Assembly (NCBI RefSeq): GCF_018687715.1
Contig: NC_056752.1
Location: 47,347,501-47,411,500 of the forward strand
Direction: 5' to 3'
Length of the DNA stretch: 64,000 bases
Source: Carya illinoinensis
Taxonomy: Eukaryota; Streptophyta; Magnoliopsida; Fagales; Juglandaceae
Below the pieces are notes generated by a model. The model ran no database searches, was not told where the DNA came from, and saw nothing but the letters and a program-made list of their open reading frames with translations. Position numbers and translations under genes: made by a program. Below are positions 12,524 to 23,498 of this stretch, one piece after another. How positions within the stretch are numbered: position 1 is the stretch's first letter; each line of letters starts with the position of its first letter.

Positions 12524-15500
12524 TTACCAAGGAAGCTTAAAAGTGTCTTTCCACCATCCTTTTGAACAAGTTGATACTATTTTGTCCAGCCGGACAATTA
12601 TTTCAGAAAAGGTTGGCCTAACAACTGCTTTTTCATCCCAACATTCGTCTACCAACCTGCATATAGGTTCAAAAAGCAAATTTCCTTTTCAAATCTAACA
12701 AGAAAATATTTAGCATGAAATGTTGTCAGAGATTGTTCATTACTTTCTTGAAAAAATATATACATAGAAAAAAGATCTACAGTTGAGTTTTGATGAACTT
12801 TTTCTATTGGGAAGTTACACTCATACCATGTGCATTTTTCTCTCCTTCCCATTCTGATCCTAGAGGAGGGCTACTTGAGCTAGACTTCATTTGTTATATT
12901 TGATAATGTTAAATTTAAGTATGACTAGCACTAGAAACACATGTACACTTGTCATATTCAGGAAGTCAAATTAAAAGAAAACTTGAATATTTGCCAAGCA
13001 GGCAGTGATCATACTAACTACATATTTTTCATCCATGATAAAATAAACCCACGCCAAACCTGGATTTTTAAGCAACTATGCAAACAATTTGAAAATTTAT
13101 CCTAATGACAAAGGATTTATCTAAAAAATTACCCTTACTGGTTTCAAGTCAGCATCCCAACTATGAAAGTTAACATCTTCAAGCTATAATAAGTTTGACG
13201 AGTTTTCTCAAAAATCAAACTTACTCTTTTTTCAAGTCAGCATCCCAACTATGAAAGTTAACATCTTCAAGCTATAATAAGTTTGACGAGTTTTCTCAAA
13301 AATCAAACTTACTCTTTTACATCTGGAGGATAACTTTTTGCTTTGATCTTGAATGGCGGTCTCTTTCCTTCTAAGCACATAATTTGTGCAGCTTCCTCAG
13401 GAGACATGGGATGGAAAGGTTGTACACCCTCAATCATCTAGGCATACAAAACAAATCAAAGAAATAGTGGTTAATACAGATTACCAGCCAATTAATAACT
13501 GTGAGTTAAATTTCCTACTGTATGTTCAACCGGAGAAAAGGAGAAGAATCAACCATAGTCCCCAATATGGTAATATTAAACCCACGAAAGTGGAGGTTAT
13601 CTCAAGATATTAAGGAATTATAGGTAATTAAACATGATAAAAAATTAATCATGTAGAATACGAGAATTTTTGAAAAGATATACCTCGTATAAAATGAGAC
13701 CAAAAGAATAGGAATCCACACTTCTGTCAAATATCTCATCTTTGTAAACCTCAGGTGCCATATATAAGTCTACAATCATTAGAGAAAACAACTAATTGAG
13801 CCCACGACAATGGTATATTCTGTGTAGCAACTAATCACAAGTAGTTAATATTTATAATCATTATCCTGTATATAAACTGCTTCAATCTACTAGACTGCAG
13901 CTGAATAAAGGTCTAAAGTTTAGAGCCTCCACTCTTGAGCTATAGCCACATGAATAAGGAATATCAAACTCCAAGAGACCACCCAGATTTTTAATAATCA
14001 GAAATATATTTTTAGTTACAAATTCTCATTAGAAAGCTAAAAGCCAACAGTACCTAGCAATTATCACTTCTTTCTGCACACTAAAAACTCATACTGTCAA
14101 ACTGAAGTGAGAATTAAAAGAATGTTTCCCGTTTTGGGGTTGGCACATTATATATATGTTTTTACTGTTAAAAGCAAATATAATTTTCTGTCGGGGTGCA
14201 TGCTGTGTCCACTAAAATATATCATAGATCCAACGCAAGAGTTAAGATATATGGTGTACACAACAACATACTTGAACGGTCAGCCCCAGGCTGTGCTAGT
14301 TTTGCTTTGCCTGGTGAAAGCTTAGACAATCTTGTCAAACCAAATCCAGCCACCTTCAAATGACCTCCCTTGTCCAGAAAAATATTTCTGGCACCTTACC
14401 AAGATTGTAAATATTAGTGTACATCCCAACAAGAAGAAATCATATTCAGTTTGAAATTGCTGTACACGTCAGATCAACTTTTGCATTTGGTTGTCTTACT
14501 TTGGCTTTAAGTCGCAGTGAATAATTGGGTCTGGTTTACATTCATGAAGATAATTCATGCCCCTGATAAGATGAAATTGATCAAGAGATCAGAACAAAGA
14601 AACTCTGGATACATATCGCAGGAATACGAGAAATTATAAGCACTTCGAGTCATTTCATTGATATAATACATATGCCAATTACAAAGACCAAAAGCATGCT
14701 TAGAAAATTAATAGGAGTGTATGGACAATGTGTGCAAGAAGCAGGGTCAATATTCTATTAAAAAATAGTGTCCACAGTCTTTCAAATAGGATTCCGGCAA
14801 GATAGACATGCCTAGCAATATCAAGAGCAAATATTAGAGCTTTGGATGGAGACAGGCGTCCTTTCTTTCGAATATAATTTCCCAAGTCACCCTGAAAAAT
14901 CACCAGTACAGGAAAAGTCAAGTTGGGATTAAAACATTTCAATGATGAAAAATCAAAGTGGCATTCCTTAATGTTTTCAAAGAAAGCTAAAGGTGTTTCT
15001 GGGTAGAGAAAATTTAATTAACCGTCCTTATAAGCATCCCCATGCCAATCAGCATGTTCATCTTCTACTAGAAGAGTCTTTATGAATACTCACACAGATA
15101 TGTATATATATTGCTTGCACATGTAGGGGCAAGAAGAAGGGGAAGGAAGGAGGGCGAGAGGGAGAGATGCATGCTTACTTTTGGATGATACTCTGAAACA
15201 ATCATCATGGGTATATTTTGGGTAACTGCTCCAACAAACTGAAGCACATTAGGATGCCGGACCTTTTCTAGCAACGTTAGCTCATGTTTGAAAGCGTTTC
15301 TGTTAAAATAAAGGAAACTAAATAATTATGAAAAACAGGAGTGGGCGTTATAGCTATGTGTTAAGCTCTATGAACCAACAGACTCAACAATCATCCTGAA
15401 CCAAAAAACAAAGAACTGACCACTGAGCAAGTTCAACAGCAATGGTATTTTGGCCACAGAATCTAAGCATTTTAATCTTAGAAATGTCCCAAAAGTGAAG

Positions 15501-18500
15501 GCTCCAACAATCCAAACAATAAAAGAAGGGAAAATAAACATCAACTCGAGTCTGAAACTGACTCCTAAAAGGACATTCGGTGCCATTATTGCACATTCTT
15601 AGATGCCTAGACGAGACTAAAGCACTATAAACTTCCCTTCTTCAGATTATTGTCCCCCATAGGATTTTTCATATTCATTTGCAGGAGAGAAGGAAGAGGA
15701 AGAAAGATTAATGCTTTCTTCTACTGCCTCTAGGAAATTCATACAAATAAGGGAAAACTGTGTCTTGAAATAACCAGTATTTCATTGGTGTAAATTGAAA
15801 AAAGAAAAAATGGAAAACTGAGTTTATCTGCACTCCTGGAGTATGTAATCACCATGCATATCATGAGCAGTAATCTAGGTGTGAACATAAGCAAGGCACC
15901 CAAGTGGAATCAAGAATCAGGAGGACACGCAAAAAAGCAGCAGTAGTCCATGCATATGAGACAGGCGAAAAAAAATAAAGATAAGGTCAAGTAGCTTCCA
16001 AGATATGAGGCTCTCAAAAATGCAGACTACAATTCAACTCCATTTTGTTGATTAGGTGAATCTCCAGTATACACCTTGTGTATTTGGTAGCAACTTCATA
16101 GTTTGTATTTAATAATATTATTAACGTTATAAAAATAAAGTTAATAATATCATTAACTTATGAAAAAAACCTGAGATTCAATTCAACTAAAACTTTCTTT
16201 TAGACGATCATGGTAAGCCATGTGAGACCTTTTTCAACTAACTACGTTTCACTAATTGATTTCTTTTTCACCACTCAACACTATGTAATGTCAGTACTCT
16301 AGGTTACATCTCTAATGACTATCATTCCTCATTAGGTTTTCTTTTATTTATCGGTAAATAATAATTTTATTGATGATAGAAAGTAGGCATGGTCAAGTAT
16401 ACAGGCGTATACAAGAGCAACATGAATAGTTGTTAGACTAGGGATACAAGGAAGTCGGAATATATTTTGGACGAGTAACCATAAAAACTGTTCTAACATA
16501 CATAAAGAAAAAAAAAATGTCAAATTGAGATGAGCACATACATGCTATCAGGGTCTGAATAACTGTCCTTGTCAAGTATCTTTACGGAAACCTTTGTACC
16601 GTTCCATTTAGCCACTTGATATGATCCCTGTAATAGGCAAACGAACAAAGACATCTATCAAATAACAAAATATATTTGAGAAAGTATCAACGATTCAACA
16701 GTTTGCTCAGTGCCGACAAAAAGAAAAAGAAAAAGTGAAAGATGAAATTACAACAACAAATAGAAGGCAGAGAGAGAGAGAAGAAGGAGGTGAGGAATCA
16801 AAGAGCTCAAACCAGCCATAATTGCAAATGCACAATTATGTCCGGAGTTTCATCAGGATGAAAAGGCATATTTTTTTTGATAAGTAACAATGAAAGTAAC
16901 AAATGTGGATGAAAAGGCATATTCAATATATGGTAACAAAGATGATGATAATAATAATAATAATAAACCTCAGAAAAAATAGATAATATTAATCTGAACT
17001 AACAAGTACATCGCGACAGTATACGATAGATGACTGGAAAATGAAGAACTACGTTGCCTATACATAGGAGATTTCTCTGACAAATTTGCAGTGCTTCATA
17101 TATTGAACTAAAAAAGCTCAAACATCATCACTAGAATAGTGGTCTCCAAAGAAACAGCAAAATACACACCAAGTCAAATAGGCATATACTTCTTAACGTT
17201 TATTAAAAAAAACACGATTGCAAGTTATCGTGCACAAATTATTTCCTACATGATTAAAGCAAACAATAACTATCACTTTCTGTGTCTAAAAAAAGGGATC
17301 ATTACAGGCATATGAAAAATAATGCACAGGTTAAAACAGTACCATATCTCAAGCTTCCAATTAATAGATGATTTCTCAACATATACGACACTATGCAACT
17401 TGTTTATCACTTGACAAACGTACAAGAATACATATGCAAAGATTCAAATGCATGACATATAAAAGCTTATTCTTTTCAACATATAAAGCCAGATCATTGC
17501 AAAGAAAGTTAAAAGCAGATGCAAAACTCTTTAGTATTGCCATCACGGTTGAAAACTGAAAAACAAGAGCAAAACAAAAGCACGCTTCAATATTTGAGCT
17601 GCCTGAATGCATCGTCAGTTTCTTTACTATTTCTGAGTGAAGGGGAATATATATGCGGGTTTTTAAACAGTACGAATCTACAGAGCTGCTAGTGAAGGGA
17701 ACAGGATCATGCCGTAGAGATTCGAGAACCCTTCCGAATCTGGAGCTCCAGCGGATTAAGCTCGTACTCTGGTACTTCTCGAGGATTTGTAACAGCCATT
17801 GGCGTCTTCCTGGCTTTCTGTAAGAATACAGAATAATCAGCTAATTCTGTTAACAGATTTTTTTTTTTTAAAAACGAGGAAGCGTTCATATCGAACCGGA
17901 ACTTTGGCTCCGCGGGCTTTTAGAATATTGTAAACTTCAGTGTGTCCGTAATATTTGGCGTCAGCAGCTGCCTGTCCAGATACATGTAAAGGTCATATCG
18001 AGGTGAAGGCTGCAAAGAATTGGGTTAGATTGTTCAACCAAATTTAAGTATTTAACTTATTTTAAATTAATTATTAATAGAATTATTATTTTTTTAATAT
18101 TTTTTTAAAAAAAATTAAATTCATCTAAATCTATTTCATTGATTTAAAAAGATAAAGTCATTTTAATTTAAAAAAATTAAGTGTATGATTTGGTAAGTGA
18201 GAATTTTAAATTTTAAGATGAAATTAATTATTTTAAAATCTAAAAAAATTAAATTATTTATTATAATTTATATGAAGATTTAAAAAAATTATAATGATAA
18301 GATAAAAATTTTAAATTTGAAATCAAAATTATTGACCATACCGAACCTAAATCATCTCAATAAAACCTGCAAAACAAAATTAGTCACGCCTCAACTCGAC
18401 TCCTCACAACCTAATCTAAGTGTAAAAGCTAGCAACATTTGAATTCTCCCTGACGAAATTTCCGATTCGATTTTTTCCTCTTTAATAACAAGCCACAGAT

Positions 18501-19051
18501 TCCATCTTCAAACAAATCAAGCGGAGCCACACAGAACTATAAGAAGAAGATTCATTGGCTCCAAGAAGATGTAGAATATTTATTTTGAAACAAATCTAAC
18601 AAACAAACCGGTAGTGCCGTACCGTGCTCCCCCAGCGATCACGAGCATCGAGGTTGGCTTTCCTGCTGAGCAAGAGTTTGACGACCTCGACATGGCCTTC
18701 GCACGCGGCGATGTGCAGCGCGGTCCTCCCATCCAAGTCGATGCTGTTGACGTCGATCCCCTCGTTGAGGAGATCCTCCACTCCCTTAACGTCCCCTCTG
18801 CACGCCATGAATAGGAGGTGCATCGTGGCGTCGAGATTCTCCGGCATAGTGAGATCGACGGCGCCGTCTTGTTCGGGGCCACGGTGTATCGGGTCCAGAG
18901 ACGACTGCCTTCCGAAGCTGAACCTCTGGTTGTTCCTCCTTGGGTCCAGCGACGACTGCCGCGTGAATTGCCTGCTCAGCGTCCGCCCCAGCTTCCCCGT
19001 TGAGAGCTGCCGGGATATCCCCCGCCTCAGTTGCGCCGCTATTTTCTCCAT
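12524..19051 (-). CDS. ILK1: Integrin-linked-kinase-like protein kinase (ankyrin + Raf-like kinase), 11 exons
   Basis: Plant ILK family: N-terminal Ser/Arg-rich region, ankyrin repeats and a C-terminal Raf-like kinase domain; members act in immunity and ion/osmotic signalling. Exons: 18623-19051, 17897-17971, 17713-17817, 16542-16627, 15179-15299, 14812-14891, 14500-14562, 14272-14387, 13684-13769, 13313-13437, 12524-12656. They total 1419 nt (472 aa plus TAA). Ankyrin motifs (GRTALHIAACEGHVEVVKLL) lie in exon 1. The kinase starts at about residue 204 without a canonical Gly-rich loop. It has an ATP-site Lys in VSVKIL (about K219), HCDLKPKN (H314-D316) and AGFGL (333-337) where DFG is expected. 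YMAPEVY and RPTFSEII follow. The third and sixth introns have GC instead of GT donors in the only phase-consistent reading. The stop at 12524 overlaps a donor-like GGTAAGT, so a further tiny exon cannot be excluded. Confidence 0.92.
13143..13318. repeat. 88-bp tandem duplication across a kinase exon/intron junction
   Basis: Copies at 13143-13230 and 13231-13318 both contain 'ttcaagtcagcatcccaactatg' through 'aaatcaaacttactctttt' and look identical. On the gene strand each contains AAAAGA-GTAAGTTTG, so the 5' splice site of exon 10 is present twice (used site 13312; second site about 13224). Confidence 0.9.
16340..16510 (-). mobile_element. Probable LINE 3' tail, minus orientation, in kinase intron
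   Basis: 'ttttatttatcggtaaataataattttattgatgatag..taggcatggtcaagtatacaggcgtatacaag' is the reverse complement of the LINE 3' terminus, which has gtatac and gcctatt..aataaaat elements. No target duplication recognised. Confidence 0.45.
16873..16906 (-). mobile_element. 34-bp LINE tail (minus) with 17-bp TSD
   Basis: The insert is T-rich then 'gataagtaacaatgaaagtaac'. Flanking direct repeats GGATGAAAAGGCATATT lie at 16856-16872 and 16907-16923. Lies in the intron between kinase exons 3 and 4. Confidence 0.7.
18184..18352. repeat. GAGATGAGATG-family repeat, copy in kinase intron 1
   Basis: Starts 'gtatgatttggtaagtgagaatttt' and ends 'ttgaccataccgaacc', with short inverted ends and the family's internal AT-rich pattern. 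Confidence 0.4.
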
Positions 19052-19275
19052 TTTCTTCCTTGATCAAGTAGTAGAGTTTTGTTCTTTCGAATACCAGATG
19101 GAAGAAGAAGAATACCACGACGACTAAATGCAGTTGTGATTGGATTGGGTTGGGTTGGGTCGGATCGAGAGCTTGAGGGACAGGCTCGGAAGCTCTCGAT
19201 ACCGGGCTATGTAGGGGGATCTCTCCGAGGCAGCTGTACAAATTCGAATGTCAATTTAAGAACTGAGGGAAGCGT

Positions 19276-19280
<5 letters not shown>

Positions 19281-19318
<38 letters not shown>
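19281..19318. repeat. (GA)n microsatellite in kinase 5' leader/promoter
   Basis: About 19 AG/GA units 230 bp upstream of the kinase ATG. On the gene strand this is a (CT)n tract, which is common in plant core promoters and 5' leaders. Confidence 0.9.
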
Positions 19319-19322
<4 letters not shown>

Positions 19323-20684
19323 CGTTTTCCACTGAATGTAGCGGAAAAAAAGCCGTTAATAATTTTTGTAAGCCTGAACCCGTCGTGTAGAACGCGGCAA
19401 CAATCCCCTCCGGTCTTCCACTTTACAATTCCTCCTCTGCATTATCATATTTTGATTATATTTTGTCGTAATATATGTGCTTGGTCTATATAATAATCAA
19501 AATCAATCGAGCGTAGAAAATAAGTCAATCTATCCTTTTTTATAAATAAAATTAATTATCATGTGCCTTTTAAGCATCCGTGAATACAATTTTTTAATAG
19601 TATTAAACCCCACGAGTATATTATTAATGAGAAATGATTTTATCTAATATCTTAGATATTTAGATTGTAATTTATAAATTCATTTTTAAAATTTTTTTTT
19701 TTATGGTTGTAGCACTTATCTCTTAAATAAAAATTCATGTAAATAATCATAATTTTAAATATATCATACCACCAAAAAAATAATTACTTTAGTAATTTTC
19801 ACTTTTTAGAAACAAAATATTGAATTAATATGTAGTTGGAAGAGAGCGTAGAGTGAGTGTTTGAGATAAGAACATGGTGGCTTTAAAAAGAAAAAGATGA
19901 GATGTTGGTATGTTTGGATAAAGGTGATACGTGGAAATCCATAGGATCTTATCTCTCTTTGTCTCTTCTATCTCCATAAAGTCCCGTGAAATTGCCGACC
20001 TCAATGCTTTTTGTTTAAAAACTCGTTTATTTATATAATTTTGAAAAATTAAATAAAATGAAATGATTTATAAAAACAAAGAAGACTACAAAATTAGAAT
20101 TGTGAGGATTGTTGGGTGGAGACAAGGCAGACTTGTCCCTACGCATCCAAAAGTAAACAATCACAAGTCTAAAAAACGAAAATAAGGGGGTAGAGTGGGG
20201 CCAATGTATAAAAGTCGGAGACCCCCCCACCAATTATTGATTTTAACTTTGATTTTCATGGAGGCGACCCGCCTAACCATGTACCAACGCGTGGAATACC
20301 ATGATCGGCAGCCATCCTATCAGACCATTATTTTATATATTTTAATATTTTTTTTATTTTTATTATTTTATTTTATTTTTATTAAAAAATTTAATTATTT
20401 TATTTATTATCTATACATCATATATTTATTATAAAAAAATAATTAAATATAATATATAATGTATATAGATGATAAGTAGAATTATTCTTATTTTATACGA
20501 GACAAATATTTAAAAAAAATAATTATACTTATTATTCATATACACCGCATATAGTTTAATTTTTTTATTTTTTATATAATAAGTATAACAACTTAATTAG
20601 TTTAACAAAAATAATAAATAATAATTTTAAAATGTGTAAAGTATATGATATGAAATGACGAGTAGCATCTCCCTATTTAAGAAT

Positions 20685-20893
20685 AGGTTTGTATGGTAAG
20701 TTCAAATAAAATGAGTTCAGATAAAAGTTAAAAGTTGAATAAAATATTATTATAACATTATTTTTTATTATTATTATTTTAAAATTTAAAAAAGTTGAAT
20801 TGTTTATTATATTTTGTGTGTGAATTTATAAAAATTATAATGATTAGATCAGATCAAATGAGATAAAATACTTTTTGTATCCAAACCTAGCCT
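20685..20893. repeat. GAGATGAGATG-family repeat with inverted ends
   Basis: Left end 'aggtttgtatggtaag' and right end 'ctttttgtatccaaacctag' form an imperfect inverted pair, supporting a non-autonomous DNA element of about 200 bp. Confidence 0.5.
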
Positions 20894-21760
20894 AAGCTTC
20901 ATGTCTTTCTACATATCAAATAAAATAAGATCAGAAATCTATAAATAGTAGTGAAATAGTCTAAGTTAACATTTTTATAAGATTTTGAAACTGGAAAGAG
21001 AAAAAATTAAATAAAAAAATGATAAAGTTAAAAGAATATTAAGGTATAATGTTTTAATATTATTTTTGTTTTGATATTTGAATGAGTTGATTATTGTTTG
21101 TATTTTGTTTATAAGCTTGCGAAAATTATAATGATTACATTAAAAAATAAAAATTTGAAAATTGTTTGCATTTTAATTTTGTTTTGATGTTAAGATGAGA
21201 TGTGATGATTTTAAAATTTTGTGAAACCAAACGGGCTAATCATAAAGTGATAACACAAAAATAAATTCATAAACTGATATAGTTTGATATAATATGTTAA
21301 ATTATAAAATAGATTTAATAAATTATATGAAATCATTTTAATTTATAAATTTTTTTATGATTTTTTTTTTTTAATTTGTAAATCACTTCGCTACTCATCC
21401 GTTTATGAAGATTGAGTCTATGTTTATGTATTCTTCCGTCGGAAAGTGATTTTAATTTTTCAAGAGTATGATAATTTCGTAATAATTTAAACTGCGACAA
21501 ATTGAACTAAAGGGGTAATTTCTTGATAATTTCGGGAAAAAAAACGTAGCTTCTCCGATCGTTGCTAAATATTTTCAACTGAGACATTACTTTCACCTAC
21601 CATTTTTTCTTTGTCAACAAAACCAAGTCTGAGTAATTGCCAGCTGTAATGTACGAAGTTGTCCTTTTGCATGTTAGAATAGACATCTGCCTCTAAAATT
21701 CTCATGCATCCAATTAAAGCATTATATTCCTTTTGACGTCTTGCAACTTTATTCAAATGA

Positions 21761-21925
21761 GCTTTGTTACATATAAATATAATTATGTACTAATCTATAT
21801 ATTAATATTATTTTATTTATATTTAAAATTTAAATTAATATTATTTTCAATCAAATCTACTTTTTGATCAATCACATCATATTAATATATAAATTAATGC
21901 ATAACTATACTTGTAATTATATTTT
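21761..21925. repeat. MITE family M1, copy 2
   Basis: Same order of blocks as the copy at 10565: 'gttacatataaatataattatgtactaatc', then 'aatctactttttgatcaatcacatca', then 'ataactatacttgtaattatatttttcc'. Confidence 0.65.
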
Positions 21926-22650
21926 TCCTATTCAAATCTCTCTCACTTCGTAATAAAGGAAAAACGTATTTCTCATTTTTTTTATTATATTCTTAATATT
22001 TTTAAATACAATTACTTTTATATATATTTTTTATATATTTTATTAATATAATTAATTATTTTATTAATATAATTAATTATATATTAAAAAAATTAATATA
22101 ATTAATTACATTAATAAAATATACAAAAAATACATAAAAATAACTATACGTATGATTAATATTTTACCAAAATTCTCATTTCAACGTCTCATTCTTCTGA
22201 CTCTTTTAAAGTTCTATTCACTTTCTCCTCCCTCCGGCCAGCTTCTTGTTCTTTAGCGCCTCATTCACGTTCTCCTCCCTTTAGCGTCTCCTTCTCCTAT
22301 CTCTTGCAAGATCTTTCCATAGACAGGTTAAATGCAAGACGATAAATGATCTACATCCACATATATTTATAAAAAATAAAATAGAAAAATAAAAGAGAGT
22401 CGCATTTTCCATAACATCGATGCCACAAGTAATAAAAAAATGAATAACCCCACTTACCTCCCCAATATTTATGGGAAAAAAAATCCCTTGATCCTTTGGA
22501 AAATTTATAACAAAATATACCCGATATACATGGAAAGAAAAACCCATCGAACAAAGATCTAAAGAAAATCCGAGTGTTTATCCAATTGTCTTCTATCCCT
22601 CCTCGTGTGCTTCGATCCCTCTTACCTAAATTACAAAATGCATCCAATGC

Positions 22651-22860
22651 TTGAAGAAGAATTTAATCATGCCAAAGAAAATAGATATATCCGTGGAAAG
22701 ATATCAAACGAACGAAGCCAATGAATCCATGGGAAGAATAAAATAAAATGTACAGCTTGAAGAAGAATTACATCATGCCAAAGAAAATAGATATGTCCGT
22801 GGAAAGAAATCAAACGAACGAAGCCAATGAATCCATGGGAAGAACAAAATAAAATGTACA
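22651..22860. repeat. 106-bp tandem duplication
   Basis: Copy 1 begins at 22651 and copy 2 at 22757, both 'ttgaagaagaatt(t/a)' followed by 'catgccaaagaaaatagata' and ending in 'aaataaaatgtaca'. They differ at a few positions only. Non-coding. Confidence 0.85.
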
Positions 22861-22952
22861 TGTTATACCTTTCTCTCCTATATGTGCTTCACCAGTGCTA
22901 AAGGTTACATTCTCAATCGATTATTCCTTCACGTTCTCAGCAGAAGATCCGA

Positions 22953-23080
22953 CACTACAAGAAAATTGTTTATTTGTGATTAATTAATTCCAGTAAAATA
23001 ATTATTTTCAGTTAAAATTGGTTATAAATAGTCTTTTAGTTGTAATAAATTGATCACAAAAGTCTAATTTTCTTGTAGTG
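22953..23080. mobile_element. 128-bp CACTA-type MITE with 3-bp TSD
   Basis: Perfect 15-bp terminal inverted repeats CACTACAAGAAAATT and AATTTTCTTGTAGTG, flanked by CGA on both sides (22950-22952 and 23081-23083). CACTA ends with a 3-bp target duplication are diagnostic of the En/Spm superfamily. The interior has no coding capacity. Confidence 0.9.
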
Positions 23081-23498
23081 CGATGATGATTTTGAGTTTG
23101 CGATGGGTTCTCGACCAATTCTATTTGTGCGTGGTTTCAATTAAACTACGTAGAATTTGCACACCCAAATACGATATCTAACATTAGTTATAAAATTTTA
23201 GTGCATACTATTTGTCAGAGTTTAATATATCGACACCCAAACGAGTAGGCAGAAATTAATTAGGACTTCTCTCCATACCTGTTGGACCACGTACAAGAAC
23301 AAGCATGAAAACAATTTTCAGCCTCTCTGCAACAAACTCAAGTGTTCGTCTTTCTATCATATAGAGTTTTTTCTAGTTGGCAGTAACTCTTTACACAATG
23401 TAATGTAATGTTATATGATCTGTTTGCACACCTGTAATTCTCTGCCATTGTTTTATGTTGTGTCGATCTCTGTATAAGTTGTTTCTAATATTCAAGTA

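Larger units (their letters stand above)
19320..22950. other. Intergenic, repeat-rich, no gene recognised
   Basis: Very AT-rich. Holds two GAGATGAGATG-family copies (about 20685-20893 and 20894-21235), an AT-rich inverted-repeat fragment near 21245-21350 related to the MITE at 44992, MITE M1 copy 2 (about 21761-21925) and a 106-bp tandem duplication (22651-22860). Open frames here are short and have no recognisable domains. Confidence 0.55.

Noticed and set aside
18614..19241. Several overlapping open frames on both strands near the kinase first exon
   Set aside because: They are shadows of the GC-richer first coding exon (18623-19051, minus); only the frame starting at 19051 splices into the ankyrin/kinase protein.
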